DNA of 15,258 bases. It comes from CAZQNF01 sp964403325 (GTDB lineage Bacteria; Patescibacteriota; Patescibacteriia; Magasanikbacterales; GWA2-37-8). Below, in pieces: positions 1-5,982 of the stretch (within the stretch, counting starts at the first letter, position 1; each line of letters starts with the position of its first letter). A program made the translations under genes and the position numbers. The DNA is taken from the NCBI GenBank assembly GCA_964403325.1, contig CAYOFO010000031.1, forward strand, positions 1 to 15,258. The letters are read 5' to 3'. The notes under the pieces are model-generated. The model did no database searches. It was not told where the DNA came from and saw nothing but the letters and a program-made list of their open reading frames with translations.

Positions 1-1
1 T

Positions 2-688
2 AAAATCCAAATACCTGCGCAATCAGCTCCAACAGCAATGGAATTATTCCTCGCAAGCCCGCATACAACAGCAGAAGCAACCGAACGGCTGAACATCCCA
101 ACAGCAACCGACATTCCCTCAATCGCAGAACCACATCCTCTTGCCCCATCTTTATCCTTAGATAAAAGTACTCCTCATCTTCAAATCGAAGATACTCAAG
201 GAAGCCAGCTGTCAGAAGAAATTGTTTTATCCGAAGATGATTTTTTGGGTGGTGAAGTTGAAGAAGTTGAAGAAAGGGCTAAGGAGGATATGTTAGAAAA
301 AAATGATTTATCGACTATTCCCCAAGAAGTTACCGACCAACCAGCTGTTCGCGTTTTAAGCAAACCCGGAGTTAGTAATCCCGGAGTTAGTAATGAAGCA
401 TCAACTGACCATCAACTAGCTGAAAATATCCGTTTTCTATCTAGTTCAGACGTACCACAAGGTGTTTGGCGGGACGAAGATTTAGCTGTAGAAGATTTCG
501 GTACTGAGTCCACTCCACCAGCAGTAGAAGATTTATCAGTTGTTCCTGACAAAGAAATCGGTGAACAAACAACACAACCATTTAGAGAATCATCTAGAGA
601 TTTCGCTAGCCCTCAAAATGAAATTGGAGAAATGCCAACCGCTGAACACGCAGTTGATAGTTCCATAGAAATGGCTAAAAGCGCATAA
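2..688 (+). CDS. 3' end of an unknown acidic, probably disordered protein (5' truncated by window edge)
   Basis: Not recognised. The reading frame is open from base 2 to the TAA at 686-688. An ATG lies at 38, but the codons before it (reading K-I-Q-I-P-A-Q-S-A-P-T-A) continue the same proline/alanine-rich composition, so the true start is probably outside the window. The visible 228 residues are rich in Glu, Asp, Ser, Thr and Pro, with few aromatics and no predicted membrane segment. An acidic cluster (EVEEVEERAKED, about residue 74 counted from the ATG) could form a short helix or coiled coil. A five-residue unit PGVSN occurs twice in tandem. A strong terminator follows two bases after the stop, so this is the last gene of its transcript. 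Composition suggests a flexible tail or linker region of a larger protein. No catalytic motif is visible and no function is assigned. Confidence 0.6.
   Translation, partial: KIQIPAQSAPTAMELFLASPHTTAEATERLNIPTATDIPSIAEPHPLAPSLSLDKSTPHLQIEDTQGSQLSEEIVLSEDDFLGGEVEEVEERAKEDMLEKNDLSTIPQEVTDQPAVRVLSKPGVSNPGVSNEASTDHQLAENIRFLSSSDVPQGVWRDEDLAVEDFGTESTPPAVEDLSVVPDKEIGEQTTQPFRESSRDFASPQNEIGEMPTAEHAVDSSIEMAKSA
365..394 (+). repeat. Tandem 15-bp direct repeat (two copies) in coding sequence
   Basis: The 15-mer cccggagttagtaat occurs twice back to back (365-379 and 380-394) and encodes PGVSN-PGVSN in frame. The copies are identical at DNA level, so the duplication is recent. Its length is a multiple of three and it keeps the frame. 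Confidence 0.85.
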
Positions 689-690
689 CC

Positions 691-718
691 AAAAAAGAGA
701 GCCGCGGCTCTCTTTTTT
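691..718. terminator. Perfectly palindromic Rho-independent terminator
   Basis: The 28-base stretch is its own reverse complement: six A, then gagagccgcggctctc, then six T. As RNA it folds with a tetraloop cgcg on an AGAGAGC/GCTCTCT stem flanked by A6/U6. It begins two bases after the stop at 688 and can act in either direction. Confidence 0.92.
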
Positions 719-748
719 ATTTCTTCACATCCGACTAACATCGCTGAT

Positions 749-796
749 TAAACAGAGAGTTGCGTACTCTTTAGTACCGCAAACTAAATCTGTTTA
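749..796. other. Long imperfect hairpin element in the 689-905 intergenic region
   Basis: TAAACAGA (749-756) pairs with TCTGTTTA (789-796). Inside that, TTGCG-TACT (760-768) pairs with AGTA-c-CGCAA (773-782) with one bulged C and a 4-base loop. That gives 17 base pairs around an asymmetric internal loop. There is no T tract after it on the plus strand and no tRNA-like cloverleaf. It lies between a terminator and the next promoter, so it may be a structured small RNA, a protein-binding palindrome or the footprint of an old mobile element. Function unknown. Confidence 0.5.
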
Positions 797-844
797 TGAC
801 CTGATAAATAGACAAGGTAAAAAAACAATCGCCACTTTTGAATA

Positions 845-889
845 AATGTGTCAAAGTTTATTGACACATTTTAAAATGTATGGTACACT
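845..889 (+). promoter_or_regulatory. Sigma70-type promoter with an operator-like inverted repeat over the -35 box
   Basis: The -35 box TTGACA (861-866) is followed by a 17-base spacer and -10 TACACT (884-889), which carries an extended -10 TG at 881-882. The expected transcription start is about 896. A perfect 10-bp inverted repeat, aatgtgtcaa / ttgacacatt (845-854 and 861-870, 6-base spacer), has its right arm exactly on the -35 box, as repressor operators often do. It would drive the unknown gene at 921 and perhaps the small gene at 1469. That a regulator binds here is inference. Confidence 0.72.
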
Positions 890-920
890 ATACAGTTATT
901 AAGAATTGATTTTAACTCCT

Positions 921-1406
921 ATGGAAGGATTCGCTATATACCCCAGTCAAGTCCGTCGGACAGTGTCGAGCGCTGAAGCAAACAATTCTAACGCTCCAAA
1001 AGCAATTGAACCAGAGTTAGCTCAAAAAATATCGGCCCCCTCTTTAGTTATTCAAGAAAGATACAAATTGCCCAAATTAGATCTAGCTCTTGACGACGAT
1101 GGAGAACCCGAATCCCTCACTAAAGCCCTGGCTTCTACCCATATAAATAAAGTATTCCAAGGAAAAATGAAACGAGGGCAAGACCGTACAGGCTTAGAAA
1201 ATCCAATCCAAATCCTAATGGAAACACTTAGTTCAATGACAGATGTAGAATTAATTAGCTTGGGAACAAAGATAAAATATGAAATGTTAGTTCTTCAAGA
1301 AAAACAGGACGACGAATCAATAACTCCTCAGGAAATCTTAACCCTAAAAACATTGAAAAATTTTACCAAGGCAATTGGACTGACGAGGAAAGAACAAGGT
1401 AACTAA
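921..1406 (+). CDS. Unknown protein, about 161 residues
   Basis: Not recognised. ATG at 921 is chosen. An in-frame TTG at 906 would add five residues, but neither has a Shine-Dalgarno sequence, and the mapped promoter predicts a start of transcription near 896, leaving a leader of about 25 or 10 bases. The first 60 residues look flexible (Ser/Asn/Ala/Pro rich). Around residues 60-66 is an acidic run, LALDDDGEPE. The C-terminal 70 residues look helical and charged, with the phrase NPIQILMETLSSMTDVEL and a basic end. There is no signal peptide, membrane segment or cysteine. Local base composition is more AT-rich than the metabolic genes to the right. The gene is followed after 62 bases by another unknown small gene, so the two may be co-transcribed. 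Reality as a gene is supported by the strong promoter and uninterrupted frame. Confidence 0.65.
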   Translation: MEGFAIYPSQVRRTVSSAEANNSNAPKAIEPELAQKISAPSLVIQERYKLPKLDLALDDDGEPESLTKALASTHINKVFQGKMKRGQDRTGLENPIQILMETLSSMTDVELISLGTKIKYEMLVLQEKQDDESITPQEILTLKTLKNFTKAIGLTRKEQGN

Positions 1407-1431
1407 CACCCAATAAAAAGTAATTTATAAA
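1403..1431 (+). promoter_or_regulatory. Weak candidate promoter before the 69-residue gene
   Basis: CTAACA (1403-1408, four of six -35 matches), a 17-base spacer and TATAAA (1426-1431) overlap the end of the preceding gene. If used, transcription would begin near 1438, leaving about 30 bases that include an SD. In this AT-rich stretch a chance match is quite possible, and the gene may simply be read from the 845-889 promoter. Confidence 0.25.
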
Positions 1432-1468
1432 AAATAATCATACATCATTAGAAATCAGGGGATTTAAC

Positions 1469-1678
1469 GTGGATTCACTTAAAGCAAAACCTGTTTCAAA
1501 AACCCCAACAACTGAAACTAAAAAAACAATTGATTTAGGCTGGGAAGATAACCCAATAAGACTAAGACCTTATGGCTTCGAATATAAACCTGGAGATAAG
1601 TATTTGGAGGTAGAAACAGGATCAACCATTGATCTTCTAAGCTCAGCAAGCTTAGCTGACAAATTTAATTACAAATAA
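1469..1678 (+). CDS. Unknown small protein, 69 residues
   Basis: Not recognised. It starts at GTG, seven bases after AGGGG (1457-1461), the only convincing Shine-Dalgarno sequence I found for any gene in this window. The protein is hydrophilic: an N-terminal Lys/Thr-rich tract (KAKPVSKTPTTETKKT), then a middle with Trp, Pro, Arg and Tyr (LGWEDNPIRLRPYGFEYKPG) that could form a small fold or a binding peptide, and a C-terminal segment ending DKFNYK. There are no cysteines, signal peptide or membrane segment. It lies 62 bases after another unknown gene on the same strand and is followed by a strong terminator, so it is the last gene of its unit. Confidence that it is translated rests on the SD, position and terminator. 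Confidence 0.55.
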   Translation: MDSLKAKPVSKTPTTETKKTIDLGWEDNPIRLRPYGFEYKPGDKYLEVETGSTIDLLSSASLADKFNYK

Positions 1679-1684
1679 CATTTA

Positions 1685-1722
1685 AAATAAAAAGAAAGTC
1701 TACACAGACTTTCTTTTTATTT
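1685..1722. terminator. Bidirectional terminator shared by convergent genes; overlaps the EVE gene's stop
   Basis: A perfect 17-bp inverted repeat (1685-1701 and 1706-1722) with the 4-base loop acac has A-rich and T-rich outer arms, so it works as an intrinsic terminator on both strands. It ends the plus-strand 69-residue gene and also contains the last codons and TAG stop of the minus-strand EVE gene: the stop lies at the loop and the residues EIKRKSV are encoded by the stem. Confidence 0.93.
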
Positions 1723-2161
1723 CCTCAAATTCCTGCTCGGTAACCGGCTGAATCGAGAGCCTCATCCCCTTTTTTATCACTACCATATTTTCCAGCTTCG
1801 GATTCTTTTTTAATTCCCCCAGTGTAATAAACCGTGGAAACTTTTCCACAAATACCACTTCTGGCGCCAGCCAAACATTTTTTTCCGGTGTGGCTTTCGG
1901 GTCAAAATAGTCGCTTTTTTTATCGAGCGCAGTTTTGTCCGGCACATGCGGATTTGCTATTTGCCCCACACCCGCTATGCCTGTAAGTTCGGTACTGGAA
2001 TGATAAAACAAAAACAGATCCCCCACCTGCATCTGGTCACGCATAAAGTTACGAGCCTGGTAATTGCGCACACCTTCCCATAGGGTTTTTTTATCGCGCG
2101 CAAAATCATCAATTGAATACGTGCTTGGTTCACTTTTAAAAAGCCAAAATTTTTGATTCAT
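1700..2161 (-). CDS. EVE-domain (PUA-like) protein
   Basis: This is a 153-residue single-domain protein of the EVE family (formerly DUF55), related to eukaryotic THYN1. Visible signatures are the N-terminal WLFKSEP, then LWEGVRNYQARNFM (about 27-40) and VGDLFLFYHSS (about 46-56), which form the core of the PUA-like barrel, and RLSIQPVTEQEF near the C-terminus. Length is normal for the family. EVE domains are known to bind modified bases in DNA or RNA; the ligand of bacterial stand-alone members is mostly uncertain, and nothing here identifies it. The ATG start lies four bases after the EamA stop, so it is the last gene of a tightly packed minus-strand operon. Its stop codon sits in the loop of the terminator. 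No Shine-Dalgarno sequence is visible. Family assignment is firm, biological role open. Confidence 0.92.
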   Translation of the reverse strand: MNQKFWLFKSEPSTYSIDDFARDKKTLWEGVRNYQARNFMRDQMQVGDLFLFYHSSTELTGIAGVGQIANPHVPDKTALDKKSDYFDPKATPEKNVWLAPEVVFVEKFPRFITLGELKKNPKLENMVVIKKGMRLSIQPVTEQEFEEIKRKSV

Positions 2162-2165
2162 AAAA

Positions 2166-2591
2166 TTATTCCGCGAAGAGCAGCATCGCCACGAGCGCCA
2201 AAACTATCCCGGCTATCTGACGCGGTGTAAAAGATTCTTTCAGGAAAAATACCGACAAAAAAATAACAATCAACGGGTAAAGCGCCGTAATAAGTACAAT
2301 AATCGACCCTTTCCCTACTCCAGAGCGTAGCGCGGCGAGAAAGGCGAGTGATCCCAACAGTCCGAGCGCTCCGGTTAAACCGGCAAACAGCATACCACGT
2401 GAGTCATGCTCCAAACGGCCGCCGAGCGTAAAAAAGACAACTACACCAACCACTATACATCCGACTACTTCATAGATAAGAGCGCTCCTTGGTTCCATGT
2501 ATCGCGATGTAAGTTTGGGGAAAAACCCCCAGAACCCCCATAGCAACAAGGTAAGCAAAGTATAAAAAAACCAATTACTGATTTTAAGCAT
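2166..2591 (-). CDS. Small EamA/DMT-family membrane protein (single EamA unit)
   Basis: 141 residues, almost entirely hydrophobic, with about five predicted membrane helices (roughly 7-25, 36-57, 68-90, 95-117, 123-140). The pattern LLLWGFWGFFPKL at the start, and a C-terminal helix pair separated by FFLKESFTPRQIAGIVLAL, are typical of an EamA unit in the drug/metabolite transporter superfamily. Ordinary EamA transporters have two such units and about 300 residues; this has one, so it probably works as a dimer, as expected for half-length members. Substrate cannot be told from sequence. It begins two bases after the peptidase stop, with AAAGG eight bases before the ATG inside the end of that gene, which suggests translational coupling. 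The next gene starts four bases after its stop. Confidence 0.85.
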   Translation of the reverse strand: MLKISNWFFYTLLTLLLWGFWGFFPKLTSRYMEPRSALIYEVVGCIVVGVVVFFTLGGRLEHDSRGMLFAGLTGALGLLGSLAFLAALRSGVGKGSIIVLITALYPLIVIFLSVFFLKESFTPRQIAGIVLALVAMLLFAE

Positions 2592-2593
2592 AA

Positions 2594-4510
2594 TTAAAAC
2601 CTTTCAAGCCAGCCTTGAAAAGCCTCCAGCGAATATGGTCGGCCTAAAAAGTCTACCACCAGTTCAGCAGCATCTTTACTGCCACCAGGTTCTAAAATTG
2701 TTTTGCGATATTTCATAGCTGCCGCAGTATCGAGAAGGCCATTTTTAAACCCGGCTGCCAGATCTTTAGCAATAACGAGCGACCACATGTACGTATAATA
2801 CACGGCACTATAGCCTTCCAGATGCCCAAAGTTGGCCTGAAAATGCGTACCCTCGCGGTACGGAAAATTGCCGTAACGCGCTTGCAGGGCTTGCAGCAAA
2901 GCCGTGGTATCGAGTGGAAAATGTACCTGATAATGATAGTAAAGCGAAACAGCGGCATAAAAAGTCTGTTGGCGCACAAATAGCCCTTCACCAAATTCTT
3001 TGGCCGCTTTGAGACGCTGCACTAAATCGGCTGGTATTACTTCGTTCGTTTCATAATGGTGGGCAAAGCGAGATAGTACCCCCATATCCCAAGCCCATTC
3101 TTCAAAAAACTGTGACGGCGCCTCCACAAAATCCCATTCGGTGGCTACGCCCGAAAAACGTATATACTCTTGCTGCCCACCCAAAATATGATGCAGCAAA
3201 TGGCCAAATTCATGAAAAAAAGTAGTCACTTGATCATGGTCGAGCAAAGCCGCTCCTTCAGATGCTGAGGGATCAGTAAAATTACAGACCAAGACACCTA
3301 CCGGTAGCTGCACATCTTTTACACCACTTTGCAAGCTAAACTGCGCCGCGTGACCATATTTATTTTCGCGCGGATGCATGTCGAGGTAAATAGTTCCCAG
3401 CTGCTTTGCCCCATCATACACATCATATACCTCCACTGCCCCATGCCACACCACAGCACTCGCTTGACGGCGAAAAGTAATGCCAAAAAGTTCGCTCGTA
3501 AGTTCGAGTAGCCCTTGTTTTACACGATTATACTCAAAGTAAGCCCGTACAGCCTGGGAATCAAAAGCATATTTTTCTTTACTATATTGCTCTTCGTAAT
3601 ACCCACTTTCCCAACCAGCTAAGGTAGTGGCTGTTGGCTCTTCGCGTTGCTTGTACTCGAGCAGTGCCTCATATTCTCGAGCGGCCCGGGGAGTAGCAAT
3701 AAGCACGAGGCGATCGATAAACTCAGCAATATTTTTACCTGTCTCCACCATTTTGTTTTCACTCACATAGTCGGCCCAATTGGCAAACCCGAGTAATCCC
3801 GCCAACTCTTGGCGCTGCTGCAGCAATTTTTCGAGCACCTCCATATTGCGCGGATAAGCGCGATTGGCAAATTCAAAAGATAATTTTTCCCGACATGCTT
3901 TATTTTTGGCATAGCGCATGAACGGATGAAAATCCGGATAATCCGTAGAAATTGTAATCGCCCCCGTCTCAGGCGTATGACTGGCAATATAATCGGCGGG
4001 TAGTCCGGCCAAATCCGCCGCCGAACTCAGTGTTATAGTACGCTTATCTTCGCGGATATGACGGGAAAACTGCTGCGCGAGCAGCGTCAACTCAGCTTGC
4101 AATACTTTAATGCGCTCGCGAACCATCTCCTCTTGATTGACCCCGGAACGTTCAAAATCTTGAATCGTTTTGACTACTAAACGCTGTGCGACCGGCGACA
4201 AATCCTGCGTATCAAGTTCAAAAAAACGCTGATACAAATCTTTGTTCAAGGTTAAACCTGTTGTAAAATCGCTCGCTTTTTGCTCATATGTCTCCGCCAA
4301 TTCCCGTACGGCGGAGCTGGGATGAACATTGCTCATAAGACTCGACAGCGCTCCCAAGCGATCAAGATGAATGCCGAGCGTGTTAAACAACTGCAAAAAA
4401 CCAACGGCTTTGCCATCGTAGTGCAGCAGCTCCTCTACCCGCGCCTCGGCTGCGCTAAAATTTTGCCTCAAATCTTGAGCTATATCTTCGAGTGAAAACG
4501 AACTAAGCAT
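2594..4510 (-). CDS. M3-family zinc oligopeptidase (thimet/oligopeptidase-A type)
   Basis: 638 residues. A cytoplasmic metallopeptidase that would cut short peptides, probably in protein turnover and peptide recycling. The zinc site HEFGH is at 433-437 with Glu434 as the catalytic base. The third ligand is Glu463 in DFVEAPSQ, the signature following segment of M3 enzymes. YYTYMW at 571-576 matches the tyrosines that line the substrate channel in thimet oligopeptidase. The long helical N-terminal half is usual for the family and there is no signal peptide. Length is slightly short of E. coli PrlC/Dcp (about 680). The spacing from the first zinc histidine to Glu463 is one residue longer than in human thimet oligopeptidase as I recall it. 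It starts at ATG without an SD and may have its own promoter 18 bases upstream. It is tightly coupled to EamA and EVE genes downstream. Whether it resembles PrlC or Dcp in specificity cannot be decided. Confidence 0.95.
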   Translation of the reverse strand: MLSSFSLEDIAQDLRQNFSAAEARVEELLHYDGKAVGFLQLFNTLGIHLDRLGALSSLMSNVHPSSAVRELAETYEQKASDFTTGLTLNKDLYQRFFELDTQDLSPVAQRLVVKTIQDFERSGVNQEEMVRERIKVLQAELTLLAQQFSRHIREDKRTITLSSAADLAGLPADYIASHTPETGAITISTDYPDFHPFMRYAKNKACREKLSFEFANRAYPRNMEVLEKLLQQRQELAGLLGFANWADYVSENKMVETGKNIAEFIDRLVLIATPRAAREYEALLEYKQREEPTATTLAGWESGYYEEQYSKEKYAFDSQAVRAYFEYNRVKQGLLELTSELFGITFRRQASAVVWHGAVEVYDVYDGAKQLGTIYLDMHPRENKYGHAAQFSLQSGVKDVQLPVGVLVCNFTDPSASEGAALLDHDQVTTFFHEFGHLLHHILGGQQEYIRFSGVATEWDFVEAPSQFFEEWAWDMGVLSRFAHHYETNEVIPADLVQRLKAAKEFGEGLFVRQQTFYAAVSLYYHYQVHFPLDTTALLQALQARYGNFPYREGTHFQANFGHLEGYSAVYYTYMWSLVIAKDLAAGFKNGLLDTAAAMKYRKTILEPGGSKDAAELVVDFLGRPYSLEAFQGWLERF

Positions 4511-4527
4511 AAAAAATTAAAACCATA

Positions 4528-4536
4528 AATATAACA
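4528..4536 (-). promoter_or_regulatory. Candidate extended -10 promoter for the M3 peptidase gene
   Basis: On the minus strand the sequence reads TG-T-TATATT, an extended -10 element with no good -35. Transcription would begin near 4520, only about ten bases before the ATG at 4510. Two copies of atcgac lie just upstream (4536-4541 and 4548-4553). The 83-base gap after msrB has no terminator, so read-through from trhO-msrB is also possible. Confidence 0.35.
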
Positions 4537-4593
4537 TCGACAACGGTATCGACGTACCTACACTCCACTCACCAAACTGCCGCTAGGTCAGGT

Positions 4594-4962
4594 TTATTTT
4601 TTAGGTACAAACTTTAGTGATACGGAATTGACACAGTGTCGGGTATTTTTGGCTGTAAATTGTTCGCCGGTAAAAACATGACCCAGGTGTCCACCGCACG
4701 TATTGCAGGTTATTTCCACCCGACTGCCATCAGCATCCATGGTTTTTTTAACGGCTCCGGGAATTTCCTGGTCAAAGCTTGGCCAACCACAGCCCGAATG
4801 AAACTTGGCATCGGAAGTATATAGTGCTGCGTTGCACCGCCGACACAAATAAGTTCCTTCCACAAAAAAATCTTCATATTCGCCGGTAAATGGACGCTCG
4901 GTTCCTTTACCCACAATCACTCTTTCCTCTTCCGGGGTTAAAGGATTAAAATCGATATTCAT
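4594..4962 (-). CDS. msrB: Peptide-methionine (R)-S-oxide reductase MsrB
   Basis: A 122-residue stand-alone MsrB that reduces the R form of methionine sulfoxide in proteins, with thioredoxin as the usual electron donor. The structural zinc is held by two CxxC pairs, Cys40/Cys43 and Cys86/Cys89. The catalytic cysteine is Cys110 in RHCVNSVSLKF, where most MsrB read RYCxNSxxL; the His in place of Tyr is a mild variation. GCGWPSF (57-63) is the other family signature, and Cys58 within it could serve as resolving cysteine. GHLGHVF (91-97) is also typical. There is no MsrA domain fused and none in the window. The gene lies 17 bases after trhO and is likely co-transcribed with it. The start ATG gives the expected N-terminus (LTPEEERVI) and no SD is visible. 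Confidence 0.97.
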   Translation of the reverse strand: MNIDFNPLTPEEERVIVGKGTERPFTGEYEDFFVEGTYLCRRCNAALYTSDAKFHSGCGWPSFDQEIPGAVKKTMDADGSRVEITCNTCGGHLGHVFTGEQFTAKNTRHCVNSVSLKFVPKK

Positions 4963-4979
4963 AAAAATGAAATCTAATA

Positions 4980-5855
4980 TTATTTAATCTCACTACACGC
5001 TTTTGAACAAAACACCTGACCATTTTGTTCTTTACAAAGCTCACAACAAATAAAGTGCATATTACAGCTCTTGAGATTGCAATTGACGTAGTTTTCGCTC
5101 GGTTGCTGACATTTATCACACTTTCCCACTACTTCATGTGGCGTATGCGGGTTATTAAATCCCATAACCACTCGTCCATCAAACACATAAAGCTTACCTT
5201 TAAAATCTTCTTCCGGATATTTTTCCATGTAGGTAACAATGCCGTTGTGCAACTGATAAACATCACTAAAACCATGTTTTACTAAAAAACCGGAGGCTTT
5301 TTCACAGCGCACTCCGCCCGTACAAACCGTGACCACGGTTTTATCTTTAAGGTGCTCTAATTCTGGTAAAATTTTGGGAAGATCGCGAAAATTTTTAAGC
5401 GGCGGCAAAATGGAATTGGCAAAATAGCCGATTTTATGCTCATAGTCGTTGCGCATATCGACAATATAAAATTCCTTGTCGGAATGAATCCAAGCATGCA
5501 ATTCTTCGGCACTAAGATATTTTCCAGTAGTTTGAGCAGGGTTAACATCATCTTCACCCAAATGTGCGCTTACAATTTCAGAGCGGAGTTTTATGGATAA
5601 TCTGGGAAAAGCCGTGCCCGTTCCTTCACTGCGTTTAAAATTCATGTCGCTAAAACGGCCATCTTTAATCATCTCATCAATATAGAGCTGTGTATTTTCG
5701 GGCACTCCTTCCACGGTACCGTTTATTCCTTCAGACGCAATAATAATGCGGCCTTTCAAGTTTAGGCGCTCACATAATTCTTCTTGCAAGCGCACAAGTT
5801 CTTCTGGCGCTTCAATGTGCGTATATTTGTAATAAAGCAAAATTTCGTAAGCCAT
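4980..5855 (-). CDS. trhO: tRNA uridine(34) hydroxylase TrhO (rhodanese-domain, YceA family)
   Basis: 291 residues from ATG 5855. TrhO adds oxygen at C5 of wobble uridine in tRNA, giving ho5U, an O2-dependent alternative to the prephenate-dependent TrhP route. The order is typical: an N-terminal ferredoxin-like domain beginning YEILLYYKYTHI with GRIIIASEGINGTVEG, a central rhodanese domain with active-site loop CTGGVRC (Cys178 to Cys184), and a cysteine-rich C-terminal domain (CDKC, CNLKSC, CCELC, CSKAC) that looks like a zinc-binding cluster. The frame extends upstream to a TTG at 5882, but those nine residues (MFCCTEHNA) are foreign to the family, so ATG is preferred. It has its own promoter (5907-5935) giving a leader of about 45 bases, without SD. 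msrB follows after 17 bases. Confidence 0.96.
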   Translation of the reverse strand: MAYEILLYYKYTHIEAPEELVRLQEELCERLNLKGRIIIASEGINGTVEGVPENTQLYIDEMIKDGRFSDMNFKRSEGTGTAFPRLSIKLRSEIVSAHLGEDDVNPAQTTGKYLSAEELHAWIHSDKEFYIVDMRNDYEHKIGYFANSILPPLKNFRDLPKILPELEHLKDKTVVTVCTGGVRCEKASGFLVKHGFSDVYQLHNGIVTYMEKYPEEDFKGKLYVFDGRVVMGFNNPHTPHEVVGKCDKCQQPSENYVNCNLKSCNMHFICCELCKEQNGQVFCSKACSEIK

Positions 5856-5906
5856 AGCATTATGCTCTGTACAGCAAAACAATAATAAAAAAGCTAAACT
5901 TCCTTT

Positions 5907-5935
5907 TTTATACCATATTTAACGCCATAATTCAA
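5907..5935 (-). promoter_or_regulatory. Sigma70-type promoter for trhO-msrB
   Basis: On the minus strand: TTGAAT (5930-5935), a 17-base spacer, then TATAAA (5907-5912) preceded by TGG, an extended -10. Predicted start is near 5900. It lies in the 100-base gap between the flavoprotein stop (5983) and trhO, and no terminator separates the two, so upstream read-through may add to it. Confidence 0.75.
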
Positions 5936-5982
5936 CCTCCTGATGTCCATCCGACAAACAACCTCATACCTCTAATTTTCAC

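Noticed and set aside
749..796. tRNA gene
   Set aside because: Only one long arm, no T-arm or anticodon-arm consensus and no acceptor stem with CCA.
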